Notes: generated by a model not told the origin, from the letters alone. Shown: positions 42,660 to 51,217, counted from the first letter of the stretch. The stretch is DNA of 64,000 nucleotides from Fructilactobacillus fructivorans (GCF_001434095.1 NZ_AZDS01000004.1:124001-188000); one strand, 5' to 3'. A program made the numbers and translations.

Positions 42660-43277
42660 CTACATTAAAGTAACCTGATTATATTCGGCATAGCCAACAT
42701 TAGCGTCAGCACCACCCACGGGCATCTTCTTCATGCTAATCCCAACTTGACTGACATTCGGATCAAGCAAAATGTTGTGATGACCCCATGGACGGTGATC
42801 GAAAGTTTGCGCATCGTTATAAACATAGAGGTTCAGCATGGTATAAGCACTATCTTCGGCACTAGTATTCCTTAAGGCATTTACTTGCCCAATGCATTCA
42901 GCGTATGGCCTACTATCATTATTATCATGTCCATAACTACTTGGTAAGTTTGAAACAACTTGATCAATGCGCTGGTTGGAAATATCCTGAGCCTCCTTAG
43001 TTTGATGAACAGATTTAAGACCACGTGCATTTCGCTCACGATTAAGTAGTGCGATAAATTTGGTTTGATACTCAGTATCAAAAGCTGACTGGTGCGCGGT
43101 ACTATATGCTACCGGAGTTGCTTCTTGTTTAATCACTTGTCTATCCGCCTTCTTATGTATTATTTGCTTCGCTGAAACGGTCATTGGACTTTTGACTTCA
43201 AATGGAACACTAACGCCAACCGTTATCATTACTACCATTAACAAAACGATTACCAATTTTTTCTTGGCATTTTTCAT
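42660..43277 (-). CDS. Secreted CAP/SCP-domain protein
   Basis: Extracellular protein of the CAP (YkwD/SCP) family, 205 residues. A signal peptide is clear (basic start KNAKKK, hydrophobic VLLMVVMITVGVSV). CAP motifs in the C-terminal half: FIALLNRERNARGLK, SYGHDNN (conserved His), YAECIG and GHHNILLDPNVSQVGIS. No membrane anchor or WxL/LysM attachment seen, so it is probably released or loosely wall-associated. ATG 43277 follows GGAGAGG. It lies between the membrane-protein group and the Csc cluster, both transcribed in the same direction, with the Csc terminator between. Confidence 0.87.
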   Translation of the reverse strand: MKNAKKKLVIVLLMVVMITVGVSVPFEVKSPMTVSAKQIIHKKADRQVIKQEATPVAYSTAHQSAFDTEYQTKFIALLNRERNARGLKSVHQTKEAQDISNQRIDQVVSNLPSSYGHDNNDSRPYAECIGQVNALRNTSAEDSAYTMLNLYVYNDAQTFDHRPWGHHNILLDPNVSQVGISMKKMPVGGADANVGYAEYNQVTLM

Positions 43278-43370
43278 ACATTGACCACCTCTCCTTAGAT
43301 TTAAATACGATACTTAATCATATTTGAGCTAATCAATTTAATTATTTCGTAAAAGCTAGCAAACTTAATA

Positions 43371-43404
43371 AATAAAAAAGACTATCATCTAAATGATAGT
43401 CTTT
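43371..43404 (-). terminator. Terminator after Csc/WxL cluster
   Basis: Perfect 12-bp stem AAAGACTATCAT/ATGATAGTCTTT with 4-base loop; on the minus strand followed by TTTTTATT. Confidence 0.9.
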
Positions 43405-43490
43405 AATTAAACAAATTATATAATAATTATTATCAAAAGACAAACGAATGCAGTAATTAATTGATTAGATGCATCACGCTGCCTTCACTT

Positions 43491-45938
43491 TTAAGGTGTT
43501 CCATCTGCCTTGGATCCGTACTTAATGTTCCAATTCAACGTTGCATCATAATTCCCCGTTTTTCCGGTTGCACTTCCAGCATAATTCATTCTGAGATCAA
43601 GTCCCTGATGTAATCCCCATTTAATGGGGTTAGTGATCTTACCTTCTTCTTTCTTCCCAGGATAATTATAGACCTGTGTGTTTCCAGTTCCGGGCTGCAG
43701 GATGGTCGGTTGATTACTCTTTAAATCAAAGTAAGCAAGTGAAAACGGTGAGTTCGGTCTTCCAATCTCGTGGTTATTTTCCGGAGTATTCTCCTGTGAT
43801 AGCCATACGCTGTACGGACTCTTAACTCGTCTATCATCAGTTAAACTAGCTACTTCATAACCCTTGCTCATGTCAATGGGGGCCTTGTTCTTCCCCATCG
43901 TTCGCGGTTGTAAATACTGATCCTTAAAGAAGTAATCATTTTGAACACCGTAATCCAAGTCCTGTGGCTGGTTCAAAACTACTGAACCGTTCCAGAAATT
44001 GTAGGTTTCCTTTTTACCCTTAAACTTAAGATCATCCTGATTACGATCCGTTCCAATAAGTTCAGGAATTGAACTCATATTATCCGGATTATTGTCCCCT
44101 AACTGTAAATCAGCGGTGATATCAGTTACCATTCGTCCATTCATGTCAGGTAAGTTATGAATCGTAATCTTTTTGGCATTCTTAAAGTCAGTGTTGGAGT
44201 TCTTCCCACTAATCTGGTAGTCCTTCGTATCACTAACCATATAATCACTTTTACTAATTGGACTTCCATTAACATTAATATTATTAATGTTCTTAATGCT
44301 TGGAACGACAAAAGAATACGAACCATCCTTGAATTCGGTTCCTTCAATCATGTTATGCAGTGAAATCTTATATTGAACCTCACTGTTATTCTTCACGTCA
44401 GTCAAATTATTAGTCCAAGTGTTGCCACCATCATTTGACATCTGGTTTTGTAAACTCACTCGTGGTTTGACGTTGTCGTAAGGATTACTTGACATCTCAA
44501 CGGTAGCTTGACTTGATTTGACCACCCCGTCATCTGGCGTAGTAAAGTTACTCCCTTTCGCCGTAACGGTATTTTGCTTCGTATTCGGATTTGGATCAGT
44601 AATAATGGTTCGAAATCCAACTGAATCTGGCTTCCCATCATCATCAATTGGTTCAATTCCGTTAGGATACTCCGCCACAATCTGATCGTTATCATCAAGA
44701 CCACGCATCCCTAAGTTAGCGATGTTATCGGTCACCTTAACGTTATCCCATGAATTTCCTAAACCATTGTCCTTGTAATTATAGGTGTCAACTTTATAAA
44801 GGATTACATCTCCAACTTTCGCGTTGGTAACGCGATCCTTAAAATCATTGGGGTCAATCTGCTTGATCATGTCGTTAGCTGCGTTTTGATCACCATCGTA
44901 GGGATCAATATTCTTGTATTTTCCGTCACGTTGTAAGGCACTCAAATCACAAGCTAACTTCTTAACTCCTGGAATTTGCGGGATCTCGGTGTTTGCGATA
45001 GCACTGATCATGTTCAATGCCCCAGTGGCACCAGTGAATCCCCACCAAGCATAATCACCCTTAAACTGATCAAGGTTAACGTTCTCGGTGGTAGTGTGTT
45101 GGTCCACACCACTTACTGGATGACCAGACTTCGGATCGTTATAGGTTACCGTTGCGGTTGCATGATCAGACTTAGTGTTTCCATTAGGAGTCCAACTGTT
45201 GGGCATCCACTTGTACGTAACTGGGATCCATGTTCCCTGTCGACTAGTTAATGAGGGAGTTTCACTGTAGTCGTGATGATTAATCCCGATATGATCTTCC
45301 CATCTCCGTGAATCAAAGGGACCGGTATATTCATTAGGATAAATGAAGGCCGTATGCGGAATTCCCTTGGGTAACTTATGATCACTGAAGTCTCCATTAT
45401 AGTAAGGGTCAAATTCAAACGATAAGGCATTGTGAATAAACTGAGTTCCCAGATAAGCCTTGGTTGGATCCTTTCCATGATGGATCTCTTCGGAAGCCTG
45501 ACGCACGTTTCCGTAAGACCCTAACGATTCACCAGACGACCCGATCGCGTCTGGTTTGTCATTTTGGAGGGTAAAAGTTAATCCATCGGCTAACTTCTTC
45601 GTGTTCTTCGGGTTCTTCATGTAAATATAAAACTTGATGGTAAATGGCTTTTGTAAATCTACTTGATTTCTCCACCACATGGTTTGTGCCGAATGATCTT
45701 CACCGTTGTTATCGGTAACCACCTGAACGTTTGGATACTTCTTCTGAATATCCTCGTTGGGCTCAACCCCTGCAAACATGAACTTATCCATGGCAGGTCC
45801 CGATTCTGGTGGTTCAGGAATGTCATACGGATTATTAGGATCCGCACTGGCATTCATCATCATGCCACAAATCATGAATAAAGCAGTACACACCACTCCT
45901 ACTAATAGCTTATAAAGTACTTCTTTTTTTATTTTCAT
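43491..45938 (-). CDS. Large WxL-type surface protein with L-type lectin domain (CscC-like)
   Basis: Secreted 815-residue protein. Signal peptide: KIKKEVLYKLL then VGVVCTALFMICGMMMNASA. Residues about 60-270 are a bacterial L-type lectin fold (GLTFTLQND, LGSYGNV, NALSFEFDPYYNGDFSDHK, HTAFIYP). Next come DUF11/isopeptide-like repeats (VGDVILYKVDTYNYKDNGLG; NNSEVQYKISLHNMIEGTEF). The C-terminus GNYDATLNWNIKYG resembles the second WxL motif but reads WNI rather than WxL. Carbohydrate or wall binding at the cell surface is likely. It is the last gene of the Csc cluster, starting 6 bases after the stop of the preceding gene with almost no ribosome binding site, so probably translationally coupled. 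Confidence 0.85.
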   Translation of the reverse strand: MKIKKEVLYKLLVGVVCTALFMICGMMMNASADPNNPYDIPEPPESGPAMDKFMFAGVEPNEDIQKKYPNVQVVTDNNGEDHSAQTMWWRNQVDLQKPFTIKFYIYMKNPKNTKKLADGLTFTLQNDKPDAIGSSGESLGSYGNVRQASEEIHHGKDPTKAYLGTQFIHNALSFEFDPYYNGDFSDHKLPKGIPHTAFIYPNEYTGPFDSRRWEDHIGINHHDYSETPSLTSRQGTWIPVTYKWMPNSWTPNGNTKSDHATATVTYNDPKSGHPVSGVDQHTTTENVNLDQFKGDYAWWGFTGATGALNMISAIANTEIPQIPGVKKLACDLSALQRDGKYKNIDPYDGDQNAANDMIKQIDPNDFKDRVTNAKVGDVILYKVDTYNYKDNGLGNSWDNVKVTDNIANLGMRGLDDNDQIVAEYPNGIEPIDDDGKPDSVGFRTIITDPNPNTKQNTVTAKGSNFTTPDDGVVKSSQATVEMSSNPYDNVKPRVSLQNQMSNDGGNTWTNNLTDVKNNSEVQYKISLHNMIEGTEFKDGSYSFVVPSIKNINNINVNGSPISKSDYMVSDTKDYQISGKNSNTDFKNAKKITIHNLPDMNGRMVTDITADLQLGDNNPDNMSSIPELIGTDRNQDDLKFKGKKETYNFWNGSVVLNQPQDLDYGVQNDYFFKDQYLQPRTMGKNKAPIDMSKGYEVASLTDDRRVKSPYSVWLSQENTPENNHEIGRPNSPFSLAYFDLKSNQPTILQPGTGNTQVYNYPGKKEEGKITNPIKWGLHQGLDLRMNYAGSATGKTGNYDATLNWNIKYGSKADGTP

Positions 45939-45944
45939 TTTTTC

Positions 45945-46913
45945 TCAATTCTTTTTATTTTTCTTTTTGTGATATATCATTCGACAAATCCAAAAAATAA
46001 TCCAAATTTCGACGGTCATCAGAACCGCAATCATTAGCGGTTCATGCGACCTTGCTTGGTTTGATAATTTCAGTGGGGTAAATGTTTGGTGTAATCGGAC
46101 TTTTTGTTGACCTGATTGGATGTTTACGTCCATTCGGTACTTACCAGTCTGCAAATTTTTATGCGGAATTACACATGCCAAAGGAGTATTCGGCGCGACG
46201 TTAATGTCCGGATACTCTTTACTTTGGTATAATCGTCCGCCATGAAAGATTTTCACTCGCATTTTGGCATGTTGAATCAACTGTGGGTAATTATTACTAA
46301 TCGTAACTTTAAAAGCGTTCGAACAATTATAATTTCCACTCTCAATTTTTGAAATTTTTAAGCGATCTAATTTCAATGCATCCTGCTCACTTAATGAAAC
46401 CCCAATGACATAACTAGCCAGACTATTGACCTGCTTGTTATTTTCCGCTGGATCAATCCCTGTCGCAGTTATGCCTGCAAGTTCAGTTCCAACGATCTTA
46501 GTATTCGTCTTGAGGTGATAACGAACCACTTGATTAGAACTAGGTTGAAGTGTCACTTCTTTTTTAAGTTTCCCAACTACTTGTTTAGAAACGGCACTCC
46601 TACGATTTACTAATGCCTTCGGATCATCATATGAAATGTTTCCCGTAGGTGTCGTGGTTGCGTTATTTAACGTCAAGCGAACCTTCATTGGATACGCCCC
46701 ATAATTCTTTAACAGAATGGGTAATTGATACTCATGATTCGGTTTGGCCCGAATGGCAAAGTATTCTTTTCCCTTCTGAAGCGGCAGCCCTCCAAAGATC
46801 GGAGTGGCAGAAAATGACGTGTAGTCCTTTGAACTTGCTTGAGAAGTCATTGGTGCAAAGAGACCAATTAACAAAGCTCCAACTAAAATTACACATTTAA
46901 TTAGTTTTCGCAT
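45945..46913 (-). CDS. DUF916/DUF3324 protein (CscA-like WxL partner)
   Basis: Membrane-anchored extracellular protein of the Csc cluster: signal peptide (KLIKCVILVGALLIGLFAPMTSQA), DUF916 domain (residues 35-160, peptidoglycan-binding part), DUF3324 (about 170-285) and one C-terminal membrane helix (EPLMIAVLMTVEIWIIFWICRMIY) followed by KKKNKKN. Such proteins bind WxL-domain proteins and hold them at the surface. It has 322 residues, intact. Start ATG 46913 is 9 bases after the stop of the LPXTG gene and has no recognisable ribosome binding site. This is the undamaged counterpart of the split gene at 47391-48477. Confidence 0.85.
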   Translation of the reverse strand: MRKLIKCVILVGALLIGLFAPMTSQASSKDYTSFSATPIFGGLPLQKGKEYFAIRAKPNHEYQLPILLKNYGAYPMKVRLTLNNATTTPTGNISYDDPKALVNRRSAVSKQVVGKLKKEVTLQPSSNQVVRYHLKTNTKIVGTELAGITATGIDPAENNKQVNSLASYVIGVSLSEQDALKLDRLKISKIESGNYNCSNAFKVTISNNYPQLIQHAKMRVKIFHGGRLYQSKEYPDINVAPNTPLACVIPHKNLQTGKYRMDVNIQSGQQKVRLHQTFTPLKLSNQARSHEPLMIAVLMTVEIWIIFWICRMIYHKKKNKKN

Positions 46914-46922
46914 TTGAATTTT

Positions 46923-47369
46923 TTATTTCGAATTTTTAGATTCCAACTTTTTGATGAAATGACGGTTTAGCACAATGAGAAAAGCAATGAACAAGAGAAT
47001 TGCTCCTGCGACCATTGTTCCCCACTGTAGCATCTGACCGGTCTGAGGCAACTTACCTTGTTGCTGTCCACTAACAGCGACTGTTGGCGGAATCTTAGTG
47101 CCCTGCTTGGCAGCTGCTGGAGCCGGAGTTTCATTAGCCATATTTTGTGGCTTGGGTTGTGGTGCCGACTCTGGTTGCGGCTTCTGAGGATTTGCCCCAG
47201 GTTTAACTGGGCCAACCGGTTTTACATTTTTACCAATCCGAACGGTTGCGTTCGAATTATCCTGACTTTTGGCAAATGAAGTAACGCTTAAACCTAATCC
47301 AATTGCGACTAAAACAGTCATTCCAACTAACAATATTGACTTGAAAACTTTAGAATATCGTTTTCTCAT
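46923..47369 (-). CDS. Small LPXTG-anchored protein (CscD-like)
   Basis: 148-residue secreted protein: signal peptide (residues 1-33, SILLVGMTVLVAIGLGLSV), a Pro/Gln/Ala-rich stretch (PVKPGANPQKPQPESAPQPK), sortase signal LPQTG at 107-111, a hydrophobic helix and a KKLESKNSK tail. Sortase A would link it to peptidoglycan. Small LPXTG proteins of this sort are the CscD component of Csc clusters. ATG 47369 is behind GGGAGATG. Function beyond wall attachment is unknown. Confidence 0.87.
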   Translation of the reverse strand: MRKRYSKVFKSILLVGMTVLVAIGLGLSVTSFAKSQDNSNATVRIGKNVKPVGPVKPGANPQKPQPESAPQPKPQNMANETPAPAAAKQGTKIPPTVAVSGQQQGKLPQTGQMLQWGTMVAGAILLFIAFLIVLNRHFIKKLESKNSK

Positions 47370-47390
47370 TTAAACATCTCCCAACCTACT

Positions 47391-48008
47391 TTACTTTGGT
47401 TGATCGTTTCTTTTATCAAGTTCTGCTTGTTGTTGTGCAATCAAATTCTTTTGTTTTCTGTGTTGACGATATAAGACGTAGCACAAAATTAAGATCAAGA
47501 TCAACAGGATAATCAAGAGGATGATCCACCACCAGTTCTTGTTGGCGTTATTAATGGCAGCCTGCGTAATGGTAATGTGGAAATCTTTTTCAATTGTCCA
47601 CTTATTTCCATTATTATCGGAAGCCTTCAAACTTAAGTGGTAATTACCCGGTAATAAAGCATTTTTGCCAAATTGATTGGTAAAGTTAAAGTTTGAATTT
47701 GGAGCCATGCTCAATCCATTTTGATTGGACTTACTCAAAGTCTTGCTGGGATCACTCTTACGATAAATCTTGTCTTTAATCTGCATTTGGTTAATCGTAG
47801 TGGGTTTTTCGTTTGCTAGCTTAGTGTAAATCACTGGTTGGTTAGCAACCTTACCCGGTTTGATCGTTTGTGCTGTCAATTTCGGCTTGATCGGCTGATT
47901 ATTGTTATCACGCAGATAAACCGGCATTGCCAACGCAAATTTGTTGTTAACACTGACTCCCTTTAACTTTGCAGCCTCTGGTGGTAATTGTGGCTTAATA
48001 TAATCCAC
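47391..48008 (-). pseudogene. DUF916/DUF3324 gene, 3' part (frameshifted)
   Basis: C-terminal 205 residues of a CscA-like protein: the end of DUF916, DUF3324 (NNKFALAMPVYLRDNNNQP) and a C-terminal helix (WWWIILLIILLILILILCYVLY) with a basic tail. There is no signal peptide. It begins at GTG 48008, nine bases behind GGAG, in the +1 frame relative to the preceding part and overlapping it by 14 bases. Independent translation without signal would leave the domain misplaced, so either a frameshift mutation (or read error) or recoding is involved. Confidence 0.6.
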
Positions 48009-48477
48009 CCAAGATAACTCCGTTATAAGTTTTATCAGGTGCTTTCACATTAAAGTTAACGTTAGTACTCTTATTTGGTCCCAAATTAATGGTCTGTTTC
48101 TTCCCATCTTGAACCAAATCTTTAAACTTATACTTTAAAGTCTTATCAACTGGCAAATTCTTAGTGGGATTTAGTGCAATTGCACCTCCACCAGAAGTAA
48201 ATGCCGTCGTTGGTTCGATACTAAATGATTGGGATGACTTTGATAAGTTAACAATATTCAAACTGATTTGCTGGGTTTGACCCGGCTTGGTTTGAACAAA
48301 AATCACACCATCCTGTTTAATTTGATTCTTAGTGTAGTTCGGTTTAACCGCAATTGATGGACCTTGTGAAGCATTCGTTTTCCCGATCCCCATCATTGGA
48401 ATCATCAAAAAGATTGTTGCAACAGCAAGTAAAAACGGCACCCAGACTTTTTTCAATCTTGATAAAATTACAATCAC
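47995..48477 (-). pseudogene. DUF916/DUF3324 gene, 5' part (frameshifted)
   Basis: N-terminal 160 residues of a CscA-like protein: signal peptide (RLKKVWVPFLLAVATIFLMIPM), then the DUF916 domain with QISLNIVNLSKSSQSFSIEP and NVNFNVKAPDKTYNGVILGG. The frame stops after GGLY at the place where relatives continue into a GG-(hydrophobic) strand, and the remainder is in the +1 frame of the following entry. Combined length (about 362) is that expected for an intact protein. Translation starts near ATG 48477 with a weak ribosome binding site. Confidence 0.65.
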
Positions 48478-48510
48478 GTCCTAATTACTTAATTAATTCC
48501 CCTATTTACT

Positions 48511-48545
48511 AAAAAGAAGACAAACCTTACTTGGAATGTCTTCTT
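48511..48545 (-). terminator. Terminator between WxL gene and rest of Csc cluster
   Basis: 9-bp stem AAGAAGACA/TGTCTTCTT with a 14-base loop, followed by TTTTT on the minus strand. It may attenuate rather than stop, giving more WxL protein than partners. Confidence 0.7.
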
Positions 48546-48575
48546 CACCGTACAATGCATTATTAAAAATAACTA

Positions 48576-49256
48576 TTAAGCAGTTGGGTTTTGTGGACCA
48601 GCAGCATTAAGAGTCCAAGTGATTGGTGCATTGTAGTCAGCAGGATTTACATTAGCTGGCATGTTTAAGCTAGCATCAGTGCTCTTTGAGTAATCAACAC
48701 TAGTTGTGCCTAAACCTTGACCAGGTTGTACAGAAAGCACTTGTGAAGCGTTGTTGGCTCCAGCAGTTAATAGTGGCGTATTAACAGGAACGTTATTGTC
48801 ATTATTTAAACCACTACCTTGCTTCAATTGAATTCCCCAACCATTGCCTTGAGTGTTTTTGCCATCACTAAAGTTACTTAATGCAGCTGTAACGTTGTAA
48901 CCAGCACCATTTGGTTGATCTTTAACAGCACGACCATCGGTAACAACCAATTGTGGTTTTCCAAGACCAGTTTGGTTATCGTGCAAAGGAATGTTAGTTT
49001 GTGGAGTTGATGTGTTATCAGCTTCACCGAAGTTCAAGTCAGGAACTTCTTGTAAAGTCAAGTATCCAGTTCTTACTTGAACATGGGCATTTGATTGTCC
49101 TGATACTGAACCCGTAGTGTCGTTAGCAGTTGTGCTAGTGTCTGCTGGTAATGTAGCAGCGTTAGCATTAACGTTACCTACAGCTACTGACAAACCTAAA
49201 ACGGCTGCTAGTGAAGCCACACCTAAGACCAATTTCTTACCAATATTTGCTTCCAT
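48576..49256 (-). CDS. WxL-domain surface protein (CscB-like)
   Basis: Secreted wall-bound protein of 226 residues. Signal peptide: ANIGKKLVLGVASLAAVLGLSVAVGNVNA. The rest is a single WxL domain, beginning VQVRTGYLTLQEVPDLNFGE and ending NAPITWTLNAAGPQNPTA, with the W-T-L motif near the C-terminus. WxL domains bind peptidoglycan non-covalently. The start is ATG 49256 behind GGAGGTGG; upstream in-frame codons lack a ribosome binding site. First gene of the Csc cluster with a strong promoter and a leader of about 215 bases. Confidence 0.9.
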   Translation of the reverse strand: MEANIGKKLVLGVASLAAVLGLSVAVGNVNANAATLPADTSTTANDTTGSVSGQSNAHVQVRTGYLTLQEVPDLNFGEADNTSTPQTNIPLHDNQTGLGKPQLVVTDGRAVKDQPNGAGYNVTAALSNFSDGKNTQGNGWGIQLKQGSGLNNDNNVPVNTPLLTAGANNASQVLSVQPGQGLGTTSVDYSKSTDASLNMPANVNPADYNAPITWTLNAAGPQNPTA

Positions 49257-49477
49257 AAAAAACCACCTCCAAAAAATATAAATTTTTGTTGTTACTAAAT
49301 TGCATGTTTGTGATGGCGACGAGCACATTACAAACACACAACTTAATAACATTTTTCACAAGGACATTGCATTACTAAACTGCTAACTTACCCGAAAGCA
49401 GTGGGAAAGATTCACAATTCTTGTAATTTCTTCACAATGCTCGTCTAAACGCTTTCCACTCGCGCTTCAACATTATT

Positions 49478-49507
49478 AGTATAACTTATAAATATACTGT
49501 TTGGCAA
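49478..49507 (-). promoter_or_regulatory. Promoter of WxL gene/Csc cluster
   Basis: Minus strand TTGCCA (49502-49507), 18-base spacer, TATACT (49478-49483). Confidence 0.6.
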
Positions 49508-49519
49508 GCTTTGTGAGAA

Positions 49520-49561
49520 AAAAATAAAAAAATAGTGATGATTTAATAATCATCACTATTT
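49520..49561 (-). terminator. Terminator after LysM gene
   Basis: Perfect 13-bp stem AAATAGTGATGAT/ATCATCACTATTT with 6-base loop, followed by TTTTTATTTTTTT on the minus strand. Confidence 0.92.
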
Positions 49562-49598
49562 CACTTACTTTTTATTATTCAGTTATACTAACTCTATC

Positions 49599-50534
49599 TT
49601 AGTACCAACCGTGTGATTGCCAGAATGATTGTGCACCACTCCATGAACCATAACGTGAAGTTACGTATTGGTTAGCAACTCTATCTTGGTTAGCTTGTGA
49701 ATAGTCACCATTTAAGTATGACTTAGATAATTGGTACTTACCGTAGTAGTTACCATTTGAAGCAGTGTATGAGCCACCTGATTCACGTGAAGTGATCCAG
49801 GCTTTGGCTGCATCATCGCCACCATTGCTTGAAGTGTTACTACTTTGATAGTTAACATTTTGAGTTGGCTTTACAGTATTAGTTTGTACAGCGTAACTTC
49901 TTTGGTTAGTTGGTTGAGAATTGCTGTTACTTTGAACTGAATTTACAGTGTTAGTTTGTACATTAGCCTTTGGTGCTGGTTGAGCAGCAGCTTGTTGTTT
50001 TACAGGTGCTTGAACCTTTTGTTGTGGTTGAGCATTGTTGTTATTTTGAGCAGCTAGCTGTGTATTTTGTTGTACATTAGCCTTTGGTGCTGGTTGAGCA
50101 GCAGCTTGTTGTTTTACAGGTGTTTGAGCCTTAGCAGCTGGTGCTTGTACTTGAGCTTCTTGTGCTGGTTGAGCAGCAACTTGTTGTTGTGCAGGTGCTT
50201 GAACCTTAGCAGCTGGTGCTTGAACAGCTTTAGTAGTAGTCTTTGGTGCTTGAGTATTAGTAGTTTGTGCTGATTGTGATACTGCGTTTGGAACAGTAAC
50301 ACCAGTTGGGATTACTAATCTTTGACCAACAGTAATTTGGTCAGCATTTTGTAAATGGTTAACTTTAGCGATTTCATTTGCAGAAACTTTGTATTGTTGA
50401 GCAATTTCTGAAATGGTGTCACCTGATTTAACTGTAACGTTAGTTGAAGCGTGGGTGGTGTTAGCACCTACTGCTAATAAACCTAATGCTGCGGCACTTG
50501 ATAACACGACTGCTTTAATACTTTTTGACTTCAT
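49599..50534 (-). CDS. LysM/Apf-type secreted cell-wall protein
   Basis: Secreted 311-residue protein: signal peptide (KSIKAVVLSSAAALGLLAVGANTTHA), one LysM domain (residues 32-75: VTVKSGDTISEIAQQYKVS to DQITVGQRLVIP) binding peptidoglycan, a long Gln/Ala/Pro-rich linker with repeated blocks, and a C-terminal Apf-like lysozyme-fold segment (AKAWITSRESGGSYTASNGN, then GKYQLSKSYLNG and RYGSWSGAQSFWQSHGWY). The C-terminal domain carries the Glu expected for peptidoglycan cleavage (SRESGG). Aggregation-promoting/cell-shape proteins of lactobacilli have this layout. ATG 50534 is behind AGGAGTG. A WalR-like box precedes it. Confidence 0.9.
   Translation of the reverse strand: MKSKSIKAVVLSSAAALGLLAVGANTTHASTNVTVKSGDTISEIAQQYKVSANEIAKVNHLQNADQITVGQRLVIPTGVTVPNAVSQSAQTTNTQAPKTTTKAVQAPAAKVQAPAQQQVAAQPAQEAQVQAPAAKAQTPVKQQAAAQPAPKANVQQNTQLAAQNNNNAQPQQKVQAPVKQQAAAQPAPKANVQTNTVNSVQSNSNSQPTNQRSYAVQTNTVKPTQNVNYQSSNTSSNGGDDAAKAWITSRESGGSYTASNGNYYGKYQLSKSYLNGDYSQANQDRVANQYVTSRYGSWSGAQSFWQSHGWY
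49956..50008 (-). repeat. 53-bp direct repeat in LysM linker, copy 1
   Basis: Identical to 50070-50122, offset 114 bases (38 codons), encoding the repeated QQAAAQPAPKANVQ-type block. Recent duplication within the linker. Confidence 0.9.
50070..50122 (-). repeat. 53-bp direct repeat in LysM linker, copy 2
   Basis: Exact second copy of 49956-50008; the flanks on both sides diverge. Confidence 0.9.
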
Positions 50535-50652
50535 AATGAATAATCACTCCTAATCTAATATTCTAATTCTAATTTTTTCGTTTTCCGGTATTCTGTTTTT
50601 TAACTCGTTGACCTCCTGTATCAATCAACAATATATATACTAACCGCTAAAC

Positions 50653-50669
50653 ATTACACACAAATAACA
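50653..50669 (-). promoter_or_regulatory. WalR-like box upstream of LysM gene
   Basis: Minus strand TGTTAT-TTGTG-TGTAAT matches the WalR consensus TGTWAH-N5-TGTWAH fully. It lies about 20-25 bases upstream of a TATATATATT -10-like sequence. WalRK controls wall hydrolases, fitting the LysM/Apf product. Confidence 0.6.
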
Positions 50670-51153
50670 CAACGTTTAAGAAATCAGGGGATTTCTGTTA
50701 TTTTGTAACATTAGTAACATCTTTTGCAACATAACCCCCGATTTTCACGTCATTTTTACCGATTTGGGCCTAAAATTGTCATTTTTGCTCCTTTTTGGGT
50801 GTAATCTTCATCTTATTTCTCTTCAATTCATTGTAAAAATTCGTTGACAAGTCCATTTTTCGTTAAAATTAACTTTATGTCCCCATTTTTATCCAGTTTC
50901 TACCATAGTAATGAAAATTCAAGTAACATAAATGTTTCAATTCCAAAGATGTTAAATCAAATTCATTAAACGTTCTATCTTTAAATTAATCCCATTATTA
51001 TGGTAGAAAACTTTTCAAAGTGAACTTTTTAAATTGGCAACTAAATTAACATGACGGGCTTTTAAACCATTTTAAGACCTGTACCAATTTGACCCCTTCA
51101 AATTTATTTTAACTTATCCATAATGAAGAAATGCGTCAAGTTAGGAATAGTTT

Positions 51154-51167
51154 AGATAGCGCTTTCA
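51154..51167 (-). promoter_or_regulatory. cre site upstream of zwf
   Basis: Reverse strand TGAAAGCGCTATCT fits TGWAARCGYTWNCW at all 14 positions. It is about 70 bases upstream of the predicted zwf start, a position used for activation rather than road-block. Confidence 0.75.
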
Positions 51168-51217
51168 TATGTGAAACAATAAGGAATAAACCACTTTTTT
51201 TGGTGGCAGTAGTGTTA

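Larger units (their letters stand above)
49257..49598. other. Region between WxL gene and LysM gene
   Basis: 342 bases with no gene. It holds the terminator of the LysM gene (49520-49561), the WxL promoter (49478-49507) and the long WxL leader. In the leader TCTAAACGCTTTCC (49444-49457) is a 12-of-14 cre-like site in reverse orientation, and TTCACAA occurs repeatedly (for example near 49410 and 49432). Confidence 0.6.

Noticed and set aside
49900-50280. Repeats in the LysM gene as CRISPR-like array
   Set aside because: Repeats are in frame, encode a Gln/Ala/Pro-rich linker, and lack uniform spacers.
50844-50872. TTGACA-based promoter for a hidden gene in the 50.5-51.3 kb gap
   Set aside because: The -10 (AAATTA) is poor and no reading frame with a ribosome binding site follows before zwf.
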